Position numbers and translations under genes: made by a program. This document shows positions 42,901-57,900 of a stretch of 64,000 nt of DNA, in pieces. The notes below the pieces were generated by a model. The model worked only from the letters and a program-made list of their open reading frames with translations, ran no database searches and had not been told where the DNA came from. The stretch is taken from the NCBI GenBank assembly GCA_035236585.1, contig CP141137.1, positions 14,090,327 to 14,154,326 of the forward strand, written 5' to 3'. The stretch comes from Warburgia ugandensis (taxonomy: Eukaryota; Streptophyta; Magnoliopsida; Canellales; Canellaceae). The first letter of the stretch is position 1, and every line of letters starts with the position of its first letter.

Positions 42901-45900
42901 AATGGCGTAGGGATAGCAGTCAGTAAATAATTAAAAAATAAAATGTGTTGACATAAGAAGAACCAGTGACAGAATTCTACTAATAAAGCTTGTTTTAGGA
43001 GAGAAGATCATATATGTTATAAGTGCATACGACCCATAGGTAGGGTCAAAAGATAGAATTAAGATATAGTTTTGGGAAGATATGGAGGGTGTAATGTAAG
43101 AAATCCCAACATGACAAGGATATTTATAGCAACAGACTTAAATGGTCATGGAGGAAATGAAAAGAAAGGATGTGACAGGGTATATGGAGGATATCGGGGT
43201 TGGAGAAAGAAATAAGAAGGGGAAGCTATCCTAAATTTTTCTTTGACATATAACCTAGCTCTACCAAGCACATGCTTTAAGAAGACAAATAAAAGTGGAC
43301 TATATAAAAGACAAACATACTTTTTTCTAATTAGGAATATTGAAAGATCAATACGCAAGGATTGTAAGGTGATACCCAGTGAGAGTCTATCCACAAGATA
43401 TAGGTTAATGGTTATGGATATGGATATGTAGAATAAGAAATGAAAGAAAGGAAATGAACTTAATAGGCATCCAAAAACTAAGTGGTGGAACTTCAAAGAA
43501 GAGAAGAAAACATCATTCATATACAAGTTGATGGTAAAAGAAAAGTGAAACAATAAAATAGAAGCAAATACAATGTGGACCAACATGGCCGAGTCCATGA
43601 AGAAAGTGTGAAAGATGTTCTGAGAGTATCCAAAGGTAAAAGACAACTAGTAAAGAAAACTTGGTAGTGGAGTGAAAATGTGCAAAAAGTTATTAAAAAG
43701 AAGCGAGAACACTTTAAAGCATGATAGAGGACTAGAAATAATGCAAACTTTGAGCAATATAAGAAGGCTAAAAAGGTTGGTAAGAGAGTAGTAACAAGCA
43801 CTAAACTCAAGGCATATGATGATCTCTACAATAAATTAGGGTTAGGAGAAGGTAAGAAAGATGTGTTCAAACTTGCAAGAATAAGACAACAGAAGAGTAA
43901 AGACTTAAACCATGTTAAATGCATTAAAGTGATGACCATAAGGTACTAGTCAAAGAGAACGAGATCAATCAAAGTGGGAAAGTCACTTTCAAAAATTACT
44001 AAATGAAAATGGCACCAAGAATATAGAAATTCGAAGAACTGTAAACCCAAACCTTGGACTATATAGATACGACCGTAAGATTAGGATGCCTGAAGTGAAG
44101 AGGTAATTGAAAAAGATGAAATCAGGAAAGGGCCTGGGGCACAATTATATACCAATAGAGGTTTGAAAATATATGGGAGATAGTGGATTAGTTTGGTTGA
44201 CAAAGTTGTTTAACACGATCTTAATAATCGAAGAAAATGCCAGCTCTATCGCACCAATCTATAAGAATAAAAGAGACATACAGAGTTGCACTAATTATCG
44301 TGGAATTAAACTTATGAGCCATACCATGAAACTTTAAGAAAGAATAATTGAGAAGAGGCTACGACATCAGATGATTGTATTAGAAAACCAATTCGGTTTC
44401 ATGCCTGGGAGATCTACCATGAAAGCTATTTTCCTCCTTGGACAACTGATGAAGAAATATAAAGAGAGGAGGAAAGAGCTCAACATTGTCTTTATTGACT
44501 TAGAAAAAGCTTATGATAGAGTCCTTAAAGAGTTAATATGGTGGGTGTTGGGCGAGAAAGGGATTTCACAAGGATATGTAGACATAGTCAAGGATAAGTA
44601 AGAAGAGCGGTAATAAATGCTAGGACCACTAGTGGAGAGACTGATGATTTCCGCATCCCCATAGGATTGCACCAAGGATAGCATCAAGCCCGCACCTCTT
44701 CACGTTGGTTATGGATGAGTTGACGAAAAACCTACTTTACAAATAACATAGTTTTGATTAATAAGACAAGGGAGGGCGTAAACACAAAGCTAGAGTAGTG
44801 GAGAAGTGCTATAGAGTTTAAAGAATTTAAAATTACCCGAACTAAGAGTATATGGAGTACAATTTTAGCAAGGAGAAGAGTGGGAGGGAAGCACCAATAA
44901 AGATTGATAACTAAGGAGTACCCAAAAAAGACCACTTACAATATTTGGGTTCTATAATTTATGAGAGCGGAGAAAGAAGGTTGTTACCAAAGAATCCAAG
45001 TGGATTGGAACAAATGGAGATGTGCCTTTGGAATTTCGTGTGATAGGCTAATGTCACTCAAAGTGAAAGGAAAATTCTATGGGATAGTTGTAAGGTCGGC
45101 CATGCTCTATGGATCAGAGTTTTGGGCTCTTACGGAACAACATGTACATAGGATGAGCATGGTTGAAATGAGGATGCTTTTGAGATGGATGAGTGGTAAG
45201 ACAAGAAAGGATTGAATTATAAATGAAAACATTGAAGGAAACTTAGGAGTAGCACCAGTAGATAACAAGATGAGGGAGGATAGACTTAGATGGTTTGGAC
45301 ATGTCCAATGGAGACCGAGAACATCACCGGTTAGAAGGAACAAGGCGATTCAAGTTGAAGGTTCCAAGTAGACATGGCTAGAAGTGGTGAGAAATGATTT
45401 TAAAAACTCTTGGACTTAATGAAATAATGACACTTGATAGAGATGAATGACATGGCAAGATTTGTGTAGCTGAGCCCCAATCAAGATCAGGCTTTGATGA
45501 TGATGATGATGATGGTGTCATTCAAGATAAAGAGGACAACTGATGTGCTGCATAAAACCTGAATCTGAATTATTAAGAGGATGACAGATATGATGAACAA
45601 AGCCTGAATTCAAACCAAGAAATAACATATAAAGGATATTGTTCGTATGGATATAGTTGCAAACATAACATAATGCTTTTGTTAGTACTACATTCACATA
45701 TTTTAGTCTCTTTCACAATTTCACTTAATCTAATGAGAAACATATATTCCACCACTATCACTCTAAAAAAACATATACTCCACAACTGTGTATGGAATGA
45801 TATGAAAAAAAGTTAGAAATAAGTAACTGCTCCAAGAAATCTTACCTTTCTTAAGACTATAAATTAATTAGAAGATTAGACAGGAACATTTCTAGAAGGG

Positions 45901-48900
45901 GAGCCTTTGGCGCAACGGTAAAAGTTGTCGTCGTGTGACCTTGAGTCACAGGTTCAAGGCCTGGAAACAGACTCTTTCAAAATGCAAGATAAGGCCGTGT
46001 ACTGTATGCCCTTGTGGTTCACTCCTTCCCCAAACCCTGCATGGGCAGGAGCTTCGTGCACTGGGGCTGCCCCCCATTTTAGACAGGAAAATTTCTAGAA
46101 GGGAAGCCTTGGTGGAACAATAACATTGTCGTCATGTGACCTTGAGGTCACGGGTTCGAGGTGTGGAAATAGCCTCATACAATGCAAGGTAAGGCTGTGT
46201 ATTATTGACCCATTGTGGTTCGCCCCTTCCCTGGACCCTATACGCAGGAGCTTCATGCATTGGGCTACCCCTCTTTTAGGCAGGAACATGTCTGAAAGTA
46301 ATATCTCCTTGTCTGAAGCTCCATGTTGTTGTGGAGTAAAAACACAGGACCTTGGAACCCAACATTTATACCCATTGGATTACTCTAAAGGTCATGAGAA
46401 GCATACTCACACCGGTTATTTGATGGAAGAAGTCATGTATTCAGATGATCCAGATCCCAAATCAACTATAACAGCTAATGGTGGGGGCTAGTAGTAAGAT
46501 GTTTCCTGAGTTCCCCTATCAGCATGACATGCGATCTCTCCTTCAGTTGCAGCAGACTGTTATCTACATTCTCAGCATCTCTAATGTGGATGAGGATGCC
46601 GATCCTAACCAACACATGTCATGTATATTTTTAATTGCCACAGTGGCTGCGCTTCAAGTACCTTTTTCCAGTTGCCATCACACTTTAGAAAAATACTTCC
46701 ACATCAAGAGTTCAGATTGAAACAGATCTAATCAGGCTGAGAAGTACCTGGTACAAGAGGCTTTATGTTTGTCCTGCTTGCCTCACCACTAGTGTAATTA
46801 GACAAGCTAAGGTGGCTTGCTTTGAACCGGAAGCTTTAATAACTTGAAATCAGGAACCAGACCTCTCAGAAACATAGATCCTTATGGTTTGTTTCTTCAT
46901 TTTAACAGTAGAAGTGGTAAGCAGCAAATCAACTCTATTTGGCTATGGACATATCTTGTGCACGATTCTCTATTTCTTGATGAAGCTGATAAAGTGTGGT
47001 ATATACATGGCAGACATCTTTTGCCATACAGAGAAAACTGATCTACTGATGTTAGGCTTCATGGTGCAGTAACCATGCCATCACAATACTTTTCTTTACC
47101 TCCCACTCTTGTAGTGGTTCTCAAATCCGTTTATTTGCACTGTCCATAGGATATTCTTTCAATAAACATCTAAACAGCTAGTTATAGTATAATTAGACTT
47201 TTCCGAATGAACAGTGCTGATCAAGACAACGAGGTGCTTCATTAGACTTCCTGTGTTGGACTTGGACTTGAAACTGATCATGTATAATGAGATTTGATCT
47301 AGTCTGCATCATCAACAGATGAAACATATATTTTCAGTTTCATGTAATCCACCAAAAACTTTCAATTCACAAGATCAATAAATCCTATTCTATTAGAAAA
47401 ATCCATCAGGATGTTCTTCCAGCACATTTAATATGTGACTCAAACCACCTCCATAATCCTCCCTAGAAAGAAATCAAATATTCTCCCACTTCCTTTAAAA
47501 AGGACTTTTCTTTTGGAACTCCGAATCTGACTTCTCCAGATGAAAAAATCTGACAATTCTGTAAATCTATATATTCCCTTTCCATCATAAAAATCCATAA
47601 ACTACAGCAGCAGTACTCACAAATACCACCTGATGGATCATAATCAACTGAATATCATCAAGACACATTTGGGCATCATTGAGATTGGATTGATGCATGG
47701 AATTATTATGGTTGATGCTTTCAGTGTACAGCCTAGAGTCAACTGACCTTGTCCTTCTGTCTCAAATGCCAGATCTGGTACTGTTAGCTAGATTTTGATT
47801 TAACCTGGTCTTGTACCTCCAGGAGTTGAATAACAGAGGGGAAGAGAAGTGAAGAAAGAAAGAAGAACAAAAAGAAAGGAGGAAGTTTGCTAATGGTATG
47901 GTTAGCTGTGGCCAAATGGTAGCACCTCCTTTACTTCTTTTACATAAATCAATTTCTTTTGCAATTATTCACATACTCTTCGGTAGAAACATTTCCCAGA
48001 TATGCTTATTCCAACATGGTGAAGCAAAATTCAAGCTGTTAAAGAATCCTACCAGAGTACAATAGCCTTTGATCAATAAACCTAAGTAAAATAGATTGAA
48101 TCTTTTCTTCCTTCCTCACTTTGGCTCCCATTCTCTAAGCCCTAGAACTATTTTTATCTTTTCCTCTTTCCTTTTCTTTACTATCTAAATTTCCCACCTA
48201 ATAAATAGATTGAAATGATCCATTCTTCCTTCTCACTTCTTCTCCCATTCTCTAAGCCCTAGAATTATTTTTATCTCTTCCTTTCCCCTTTCTTTACAAG
48301 CATGAACATCCATTTGCAACATAATTTTGTTTGTAGGTCTAGCAATTATTTCGCTTGTGACTTTTTTGTACTCATCATGGCTTCTATCCAACTATCATGG
48401 AGAATCTCAATAATTTTAACCATTTAAAAAACTGGTTTATTTCACTTGATCTGACACATTGTATTGTGCTTCCTAATAAACATACCCTTCGCATATGATT
48501 GCATTATGTTGATGTGTGACATCTAAACCACAGTGGAAGAGGATGTAGAAGTATCTGTGCAATTTTGCTGGAAAGAACAGACAGGTGTGTAGAGAAACAA
48601 ATATAAAATTTTGGTTCTTGAAATGCTAACTGCTGCAATTAGCCATAATAGATGAAAAATAGAAAGGTAAATTGATATTTACTCTAATAAAATTGTTTTG
48701 CAGAAGTAGAGCAAGCCCTTTAGCTAGGGTACAAGCTTTTTCTTGGATAGTTATCTAATCCTTTTTATGATGGTTATTCAATTTCCCTTCTATAATAGTT
48801 TTCCACTCCTTTTTTATGATAGTTATCCAGTCATTTTATAATATTTATCCATTCATTTTGTGATAGTTACTCCATCAATAAAATAAATTATAATATTTTG

Positions 48901-51900
48901 CCTACGTCCTGTCCTCCATATGAGTAGACTTTGCTATTGGGTTTTTTCATGGAATTTCGATGCTTTGATCTGCCTCCTTGAATGGTGAATTTAGCAGCTG
49001 TCATTTGCTTCTTGTTTCTGTTTCTGATCTCCTAATTCAGACTTCCGTGTGTTCTCTTTTCCTTCTTTAATTAAATCTATTACTGTTAAAATAATAACAA
49101 TAATTTTCATATTCACCCCTGGAGATACACAAGTTACAGGCAAACAAGTAGTCAACTACGATGTGGACTGACTTGACTAATGAATTTATTATTATCGGAA
49201 AAAAAAAGGTCCTTTATTAGGTATTGCAGGACCTTTAGGTACCGGCAAGAACCTTAAGTGATGGTAGGAGCCTTGTGTAAGTGGCTTGCTATTGTACAAC
49301 CAAACTAAGACTATAAATACTCACTCTAAGAACCTTAGAAAAGAAAACTATTAGGAGGGAAGTGAAAAGAGGAAGAGTTAGGCCATAAATTCTAACAGCA
49401 AGAGAAGTGAAGAACCAGTTGTGAAGCAATCTCACTATCACGATGTGAATTGAATGATTGCTGGCAGAGATGGGTGAGTTGGCAGTAGACTTTGATTTTG
49501 GGATTTGCTACATGAAGGGAAACTTTGACAGGGCCATGGACTTATTATCTCATATGCCTGGGATTCAGCCATATCTACACAGCTTCTAATGGAAATAACC
49601 TTTTGCAGAGTAACTAATGATTCATTTTGTATATTGATCTTTAAGGCCACGGGTAGAAATAATTTACTATAGAAATATCATTGTGGTAGAGGGTACTAAC
49701 TTCTACAAGAATCAGCTCAAGTATGTAGCCAAGATGAAAGAGAACTTATTACAGGCATGCCATGTGACCTATGGCAAGTCATAAGGGATTCTTGCCAACA
49801 TATCAGTAGCTGAGATACAGGTTTGAATGGAAAACCTCAAGGGGGATGTTCAGGATTTCAATTGGTTTTGTAAGATGTACTAGCAAATGAAAAATGAAAC
49901 ATTCCACCTAATGGAAACAGGCAATGCGGTTGAAGCAGAAGGCAGCACAAGAAAAAGGGAAGGCAGCTGCATTGCATCTCAGGCATTCAGTTAAGAGGCA
50001 CAAATCTCATTCAGATGATAGAGAGTGGAAGCATTCAATAATTTTATGGTTTTAGAGTACTCTTACCATTTCTATGCACGTGACAATAAAATGAGGCACT
50101 CACTTTGTAAAAATTCTTGTTAACCAAACTAAAATACTATGAGATAGTGAATTTATCATTAGTAGGAAGAACAAGAAAACTGAGAATACATCAGCATGAT
50201 AGTCAAGCAGGGGAGCCTACATACCCTCATGCCAGATGCATAATCTTCAGCTGCCCTGAGGAGTTCAACAAGTTGCACAGCAGCATCAAGTGCATCAGGA
50301 GCCCACGATGGTGGTGCTTCCAGAAGTCCAAGCAGAAGCCTCTGTGTGGCACTTGGAGTAGCAATTGCATAGTACCTAGCCAAAAAGGAAAAAATGGCCT
50401 CGATAGTATCTTCCAAGCACTATAAAAGCATTACAAAGATATGATCCTCACCGATGAAAGAGACGGGCATAAGGCTCAAGAGCTGGCAAACCAGCAACTA
50501 GATGCTCATCTAAAGCGGTTGTTGGAGGAGGAAGAAGAAGAGCAGGAACAGCAGCTGCTGTTAAATTTGCAGTTTCATAGTGCGCAACTTCTTCATCACA
50601 GACACTTAATATAACACCAGCGCCATTTGCCACAGCCCATCTTGGAGTCGATGGCATAAGCTGTGGATGCTTTCCAGACCCACGACCACAAGCTGGCACA
50701 CAATAAAGAAGATCTTCTGAGCAAGTAATTTTTGAGAAATGACCTCGAATGACTTTGTAGTAACCAACACAGAAAATGGGAAGTGCTTTTCCATACCAGA
50801 AGAAAGCATATCAATTTCTCTTTTGCAACAAAAAAGAATCTTACATCGTGACCACAGACCATATATACAAATATCACCAACTCATAACAGACACATGTTA
50901 ACACTGGAAGCACAATAAAGTGATGAGAAAAACTGCATTTCTGGCAAATTCATACCAATTTGCAGGATAGTTCATATCATTATGTAAAAGGTTACACTGC
51001 ATTGAGAGATGAAAGCTAGGGAGGCGTATGGGATTAGATACCCAAGTAGTCCCAGGCCTGGAGATCTTTCATTTGGAGCCAATGTTCCAAGCAAAAAAGG
51101 TTGTTCATAGACAGTTCAAGCTTTCAATGTAGTCCTCTTCACAGTCACATCAGCAAAAGTTTTCCTTGGTTTCCTCATGACATGTTGCACCTCCAAAGAA
51201 CCATTTGTCTCCAAGCCTATCTTCCACTTTCTGCTGTGCTTTGGTCCCATAGTATCATTAAATGCTTAATGCTCCCCTGAAGCAATAGGCTTGACACAGC
51301 CATCCAGCTTGGAATAGGTTAATTGTATGTTGCATTTGGACGAGCTTTAGTGAAGATGTTTTCAAACTTGTCTCTTTATGTCATATATGGAGTCAACAAT
51401 TATTAACGCTCCTGAATGAAGTGCCATAAAGTTCATTATGCTTTTCATTAATAGGGACCTGATTATGTATACAAGCATAGCTACTTGGTTATCATTAAAA
51501 ATGTTGTTGATTCCAGTAGAACTCAGAATTCATTTGCACCAGATTCCAAACTATATTTGCCTTTTCTTATGCCATGTTAGCAAGTTGCAGCCTGAAATTG
51601 CTCGGCATTCAGTAGCTGCTAGTCTATTGCTGTAATAATAAGTAGGCCTCCTTCTACTTCTAGGTTAACGTGTTCTCTCTAGTTTAGCCATTATTAAGCA
51701 CGCTTGTCTCACTTGTCTTTTCAAAACCTTTCAAAGTCATGAAAAAAGTAGTGTAACTACATGCATGGGACTTATTGTCATTCTATCGAGGTTTTCTCCT
51801 TCTAGTGAATCTTGTCTATAATCTTTGCTGCTGCTTTTTGTTTCTGACTTATTTGACATGGTCATGCAGTCAGTCACTCCCTCTCTTTATTACCTCTCTC

Positions 51901-54900
51901 TCTTCGTTTTTCTGTTTCTTAATAAAGAAAACCCTAAATCTTCACTTTATCATTATTATTCCAGTGTTAGTGGTGTCAGAGGAGGAAAGATCCCTGTCAC
52001 AGTTACAGATGGCATGGAACTAATGCATGCTTAAAAGAAAACAGCCCTGTTATGGGAGCTATATTGGAAATTCTCCAAGGTTTGGATACATCCACCAATG
52101 AATGGCTGAAGTGGTGGCAAACCTATAAATCCAGCACAATTAACCTGGTACTGCCAACAATAGGGCTCATGATGGGGTACCTCTGGCAAGAGGAGATTGG
52201 GAAACAAAGGGAAGCAGCCTGCACAACAACCGGATGAGTACCAAGTCCTAGAAGGCTGCTAGGTTTGTTGGAGGAATATAACCAGTAGGAGAAGGGATCA
52301 TCTAATCTAAAATCTTAGCTTGGAGCAGTTCTTATCAAGAAAAAGGATTTTGAGGGAAACACTTGGGACGGTGGATGAAGAAGAACCAAGAGTTCAACAT
52401 TCTGTAACTACTGGATTCTTACCAGGAAACTCTCCACAAGATTTCAAGCTTTGTAACCGCCAGATTCTTGCCAAAAACTCTACTGGGGAGCACGTTAAGG
52501 AACAAATCTTCTTCATGAAGCCAAGAAATGGAAGAGAATCTCCTCGAATGAAAGACAAATCCAAAAAGTTTTAGAAGCATATAGATGCCAGTCTTGGAAT
52601 CGATAATCTTTGATTTGTGATTCCAAAACAAGGAGCAATTAAGGAAACTATAATTTGGACTTTAAATAAGGCATTTGGTTAGCAATGAAGGTGGAAATGC
52701 AGCAGGTAGATTCTCTAATGGAGGCTAACCAACTGGAAGGTTGTATATAGGGATCATTCATGGTATGATGGGCAGCAGAACAAAGGAAAGAAGGTCAATA
52801 CAGGTCACCAGCAATTAAATTCCTTAATGCATCCCAATACCGAATGTCTGGCAGTCGTACAAACAAACTGAAGAAGAAATAGGCCACCACAAGGAGCCAC
52901 AAAATCAGCATTTACAGTCATAAACCAGCAAACTAACCCTTACACCTATCCTAGGGGAATCACGTGCTTTCACTATGGGGAGAAAGGGCAAATTTCTAGT
53001 AACTGCCCATTGCAACGTACCAAAGGAGTGAACTTCTCTATATAGCAAGAAGATGATCAACTAGACCATCTGACAGATGATTTGAATTATGATGAAGAAA
53101 AGGAAGAAGATGAGTTGGATGATGGTCAGTGGGCCTTTCAGATGAGCACAGGTGCTTTTTAGGTTGTTAATTAGACTTTTCTCCATAACCAACAGCTCAT
53201 ATCAGATTCACAATGCTACAAGATGTTCATAGAAAGTGCAATGTGTAAAGGGTTAGTATGTACATGATTGTGGACAATGGGGGCAAGCAGTATTGCTGCC
53301 AATGTTGTAATAGATAAGCTCGGACCCAAGAATGCTAATTCAGAACCATATCGAAGTGAGTGTATGCAAAACAAAATGGCCACGAAAAATGGAACACCCA
53401 ATGATATAAGGTCCTTTTTCCTTCAGGAAATGTTTGCTTTGAGGAGCTTTTGTTTGATGTTTCCAATGTGGATACCTGTCTTTTAATTTTGGGACGGCTT
53501 CGCAACATGACTACAGTATGGATGATATTTCCATATTTTATAAGGACAAGAAAAAAAAAAATGTAAAATCAGCCTATAACTTCTCAAGTGGAGAGCATGT
53601 CATTCTTCTTATAAAAAACTTGTAGAAGTGGTCAATGAGATAGCATAACACCTGTAAATTCAAAATTCTAATAAATAAATCCATACATTTACAAAAAAAA
53701 TAGAGTAAATTCTTTGTTTTTTAAGTGTATGTTGTTAAGGGTAATGCAGAAAAAAATTTAACGAGCGCGTTGAGGCAGGTGCCACTCAAACTGAAAAGAA
53801 AATTCTATAGGATAGCTATAGGGCTGGCCATGTTCTATGGATCAGAGTGTTGTGCAGTTAGGGAACATGTCCAGAGGATAAGTGTAGCTGAAATGAGGAT
53901 GTTGAAATGGATGAGTTGCAAGACAAGAAAGTATAGAATTAGAAACTAAAACATTGGAGGAAACCTAAGGGGTAGCACCAGTATGTACAAAGATGAGAGA
54001 TATTAGACTTAGATGGTTTGGACATGTCCAATGAAGACCGAAAATGGCACTTGTTAGGAGTGAAGCAATCCAAGTCAAAGGTTCTAGATGCAAAAGGAGA
54101 AGGCCCAAAAAGAACGTGGATAAAAGTGGTGAGAAAAGATTTAGTGTTGCATGTTCCTTTCACTATCCACTAATCTTCTATATTAGCAAACTTATTAGAT
54201 CTTTAATTGTCACATAACTCCTCTTCCACATATTGGGTACAAGAAATTTCACTTTACAACCCTGAAGTTTGCACACTTTCTTGCTTAAAGGACCTTCAGT
54301 TTGGAAATATCAATTTAGTATCCTAAAGGTCACAAGAAAGCATGTTAATGAGACCCTCTCCAAAATATCTAATGAAGGAATTATCACATCTCTTCATCAT
54401 TATTTGTTAATTTAGTGTTGCATGTTCCTTTCACTGTCCACTAATCTTCTATATTAGCAAACATTAGATCTCTAATTGTGGCATAACTCCTCTTCCATCA
54501 TATTGGGTACAAGAAATTTCTCTTTACTACCCTGAAGTTTGCACGCTTTCTTGCTTAAAGGACCTTAAGTTTGGAATTATCAATTTAGTATCCTAAAGTT
54601 CACAAGATGTCTCACTTAAGAACCTTAAGTTTGGAAATGCCACATGCATGCCATGAAGTACATTTATGTGCCCCAACGTAGGGCTTTCATCTAGTAGCTA
54701 TTAGTTTCCTAAAGGGAATGGCCTGAAGTGCCATTCACATGAGATTTTAAAAGGGCAAAATGGTCTTAAAAGCTATGAAAATGACTAATATAGCTCCAAA
54801 TTGGAGTTGAATTTTCAAAGACATGCCCTTATCAAAAAACAAAAATCTGCTTCTAATGGTTTTGGACTTTCTCAAGAACCCAATGGCTTCTTAAACCAAC

Positions 54901-57900
54901 AATTTCTGCTTCAAACACGTGTCATTACCAGCCTCCCAAAATTTTCTTTAGATGTAAGATTCGTGGGTTTCAAAGGGATTTGCTCATCAAAGATAAGGTT
55001 GTGAGTACTATTGCCCTACTTCCCGGCACTTTAACTATTTTTACAAGATCTCCTTGATCATTCTCCAATCTCATGCAATAGAAACTGTAAATGGGTCTAA
55101 GTTGGTCTAACCAAAAACTAGAAATAGAGTAAGTTAATCTCCTTCAAGAATTGAAAAGACAGCCTTATGAGGTATTTGGCCATGACTTGTGTAGGAAATT
55201 AGCTTATTAGAGATGGGCTTTGATCAACAGAGAAAGAGGTATGAGAGAGAACATTTTCTATCCCAATTCCTCAGTTTTGTGAGCGGGAATAATGAAACAT
55301 TGATTAACATGCTGATCTTTCATAAGTAATGTATATAGAAACCATAGCTTCTATGAGAACCCATCTTAATGCCAAAGGAAAATTTTTTTATTAAACAGAC
55401 ATCAAAGTCCTTGTACGATATACTGAAATAGATGATTTTTTATCCCTCAAATGGCCACTATAGTAAGCCCGTAAAAAAGGGGCTATGTGCTCCTTGACAC
55501 CTATTTCTCATGCTTTTACACCAAACAAAGACTTCATACCTACTAGTGGTATTGCAGGTTTAGCTATAGTTTCAACTTCAAAACTGAACTTTGCTTTCTT
55601 GCCAGCAGGCTTGAATATTTAGAATGAGCAGATTAGAGTTTCATCCACAATCATCATAACAGCAGCATTGTCAAATTCCCTATTAGGCAGAAAGAATTCC
55701 CTGAACAGGGTAAGTACAAAGATAGAGCTCTAGTAAAGGAACCAACCGTTAAATGGCCAAGCCCCTTTCACCACCCTATCCGGATCCTTGGTAACCTTGA
55801 GAACCATGTGATCCCATAAAGTGATCACAAACAGCTCCCAAATTATCCGATGGAAGGGGGTCTGGTTGTCACAAGTTGCCTATTGGTAGACAACTCATAT
55901 CCATCCTCCATCCTAATGTCTATCTTTTCCATTTCATCATCTATAGATGAAAAATTTTCACATATAGCCCTTCTACATCATTCTCACTATGATATAATAC
56001 AACTCAAGGTTCCACGAACTATAAATTACCAAGCCATTATCTTCAATTTGAGATTTTCCCCAATTCAATCTATAATTTTGCACATTGTTGCCCATTTCTT
56101 ACCAGTCTACTTAGAAATTCACCATGTTCTCCCTACCCTATTTGGGCTACCTCTAAAAATTCATGCCCATTTGATGCTTCTACCTGCTAGTTTTGTAGTA
56201 TGGGTTAGATGTGATTTTACACTGTCAATGTAAATACCATGTGGACTAATATGGCTGAGTCCATTAAGAAAGTGGCAAAAGATGTCTTAGGAGTATCTAA
56301 AGGTAAAAGGCTATTAACAAAGGAAACATGGTGGTGGAATGAAGCAAAGGTGCAAAAGCTATTAAAGAAAAACGAATGCATTTTAAAGCATGGCAGAAGA
56401 TTAGAAATAATGAAAACTATGAACAATATAAGAATGCTAAAAACGTTGCTAAGAGAATAGTAAGTGAGGCTAAACTTAAAGCATATGATGAGCTCTATAA
56501 TAGACTAGGAACAAGAGAAGGTGAGAAAGATGTGTTTAAACTTGCAAAGGTAAGAGAACAGAAGAGTAAGGACTTAGAGCATGTTAGGTGCATTAGAAGC
56601 GATGATCAAAGGGTATTAGTCAAAGACTGAGAGATCAAACAAAGGTGGGAAATCTACTTCCAAAAATTGCTAAATGACAATGGCCACACGAGAATAGAGG
56701 AATTGAAAATACTATAAATCTAAATAACCTTGGATATTATAGATATGAACGTGGGATTAAAATGCTTGAAGTAAAAGAGGCCTTGAGAAAGATGAAATCA
56801 GAAAGGCCATGGGGCACGATGGTATACCAATAGAGGTTTGGAAGCATATGGGAGATATTGGGGGTAGTTTGGTTGACCAAGTTGTTTAACAAGATTATAA
56901 AATCAAAGAAAATGCGATGAGTGGAGGAAAAGCTCTATTGTACCAATCTATAAGAATAAAGGAGACATTCGGAGAGTGCACTAATTATCGAGGGATCAAA
57001 CTTATGAGCCACACCATGAAACTTTTGAAAGAGTCATTGAAAAGAGGCTACGACATGAAACAAGTGTATCGGAGAATCAGTTTGGTTTCATGCAGGAGGT
57101 CTACCATGGAAGCTATTTTTCTTACTAAGACAATTAGTAGAGAAATATAGGGAGAGGAGAAAAGACCTACACATGGTCTTTATTGACTTAGAGAAGGCTT
57201 ATGATAGAGTCCCTAGAGAGTTAATGTGGAGGGTGTTAGGTGTTAAAGGGGTTTCTCGGGGTATATAGACATAATTAAAGATATGTATGAGGGAGCGATA
57301 ACATAAATGTTAAGACCACTAGTGGCGTGACCGGTGATTTTCCCGTCCTTTGTCGGATTGCACCAAGGATCGGCATTAAGTCCATACCTTTTCACATTAG
57401 TTATGGATGAGTTAACAAAACATACGCATGAGGAGATTCCCTGGTGCATGCTATTTGCAGACGATATAGTCCTACTTGATGAGACAAGGAGGGTGTCAAC
57501 ATAAAGCTAGAGCTATGGAGAGAAGCGAGTAGAATCGAAAGGATTTAAAATTAGTAGCCGAACTAAGACGAGAATATATGGAATGTAATTTTAGCAAGGA
57601 GAGTAGGAGTGGAGCACGGTCAAGATTGATAACCAAGAGGTCCCCATGAGAGACCACTTAGATACTTAGGATCATTGATCCATGAGAGTGGAGAGATTGA
57701 GAGGGAGGTTACCGAGAGAATCCAAGCGGGTTGGAACAAATGGAGATGTGCATCGGGGGTTTTATGTGATCGGCGGGTGCCACTCAAACTAAAGGGAAAA
57801 TTCTATAGGATGGCTATAAGGCCGAAGCCATGCTCTATGGATCGAGTGTTGGGCGGTTAAGGAACATCATACTCATAGGTGAGTGTTGCGAAATGAGGAT

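Larger units (their letters stand above)
41690..50224 (-). other. GI: GI giant intron of 8.5 kb
   Basis: Holds a TRIM element (41.83-42.33 kb), a nearly complete RTE LINE (42.36-45.51 kb), two tandem Au-SINEs (45.9-46.28 kb) and a 113-bp tandem duplication near 48.1-48.3 kb. In 46.3-48.1 and 48.3-50.2 kb no family was recognised, though CTATAAATACTC near 49310 could be an LTR promoter relic. Confidence 0.8.

Noticed and set aside
43146-43646. 166-codon hydrophobic frame on -
   Set aside because: Antisense of the RTE LINE endonuclease to reverse transcriptase region; Phe/Leu-rich because the sense strand is A/G-rich.
45900-45970. tRNA-like head with box A and box B motifs (also at 46100, 63075 and, reversed, 60900 and 31580)
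   Set aside because: The cloverleaf is not complete; the sequence continues into the Au-SINE body and has SINE target duplications, so it is not a tRNA gene.
46126-46491. 121-codon frame on +
   Set aside because: Its first half is the Au-SINE copy 3 and the rest has no homology.
46844-47072. Overlapping 60-65-codon frames in the 8.5-kb GI intron, checked as possible copia RNase H
   Set aside because: No ordered motif agreement with copia RNase H; left unannotated.
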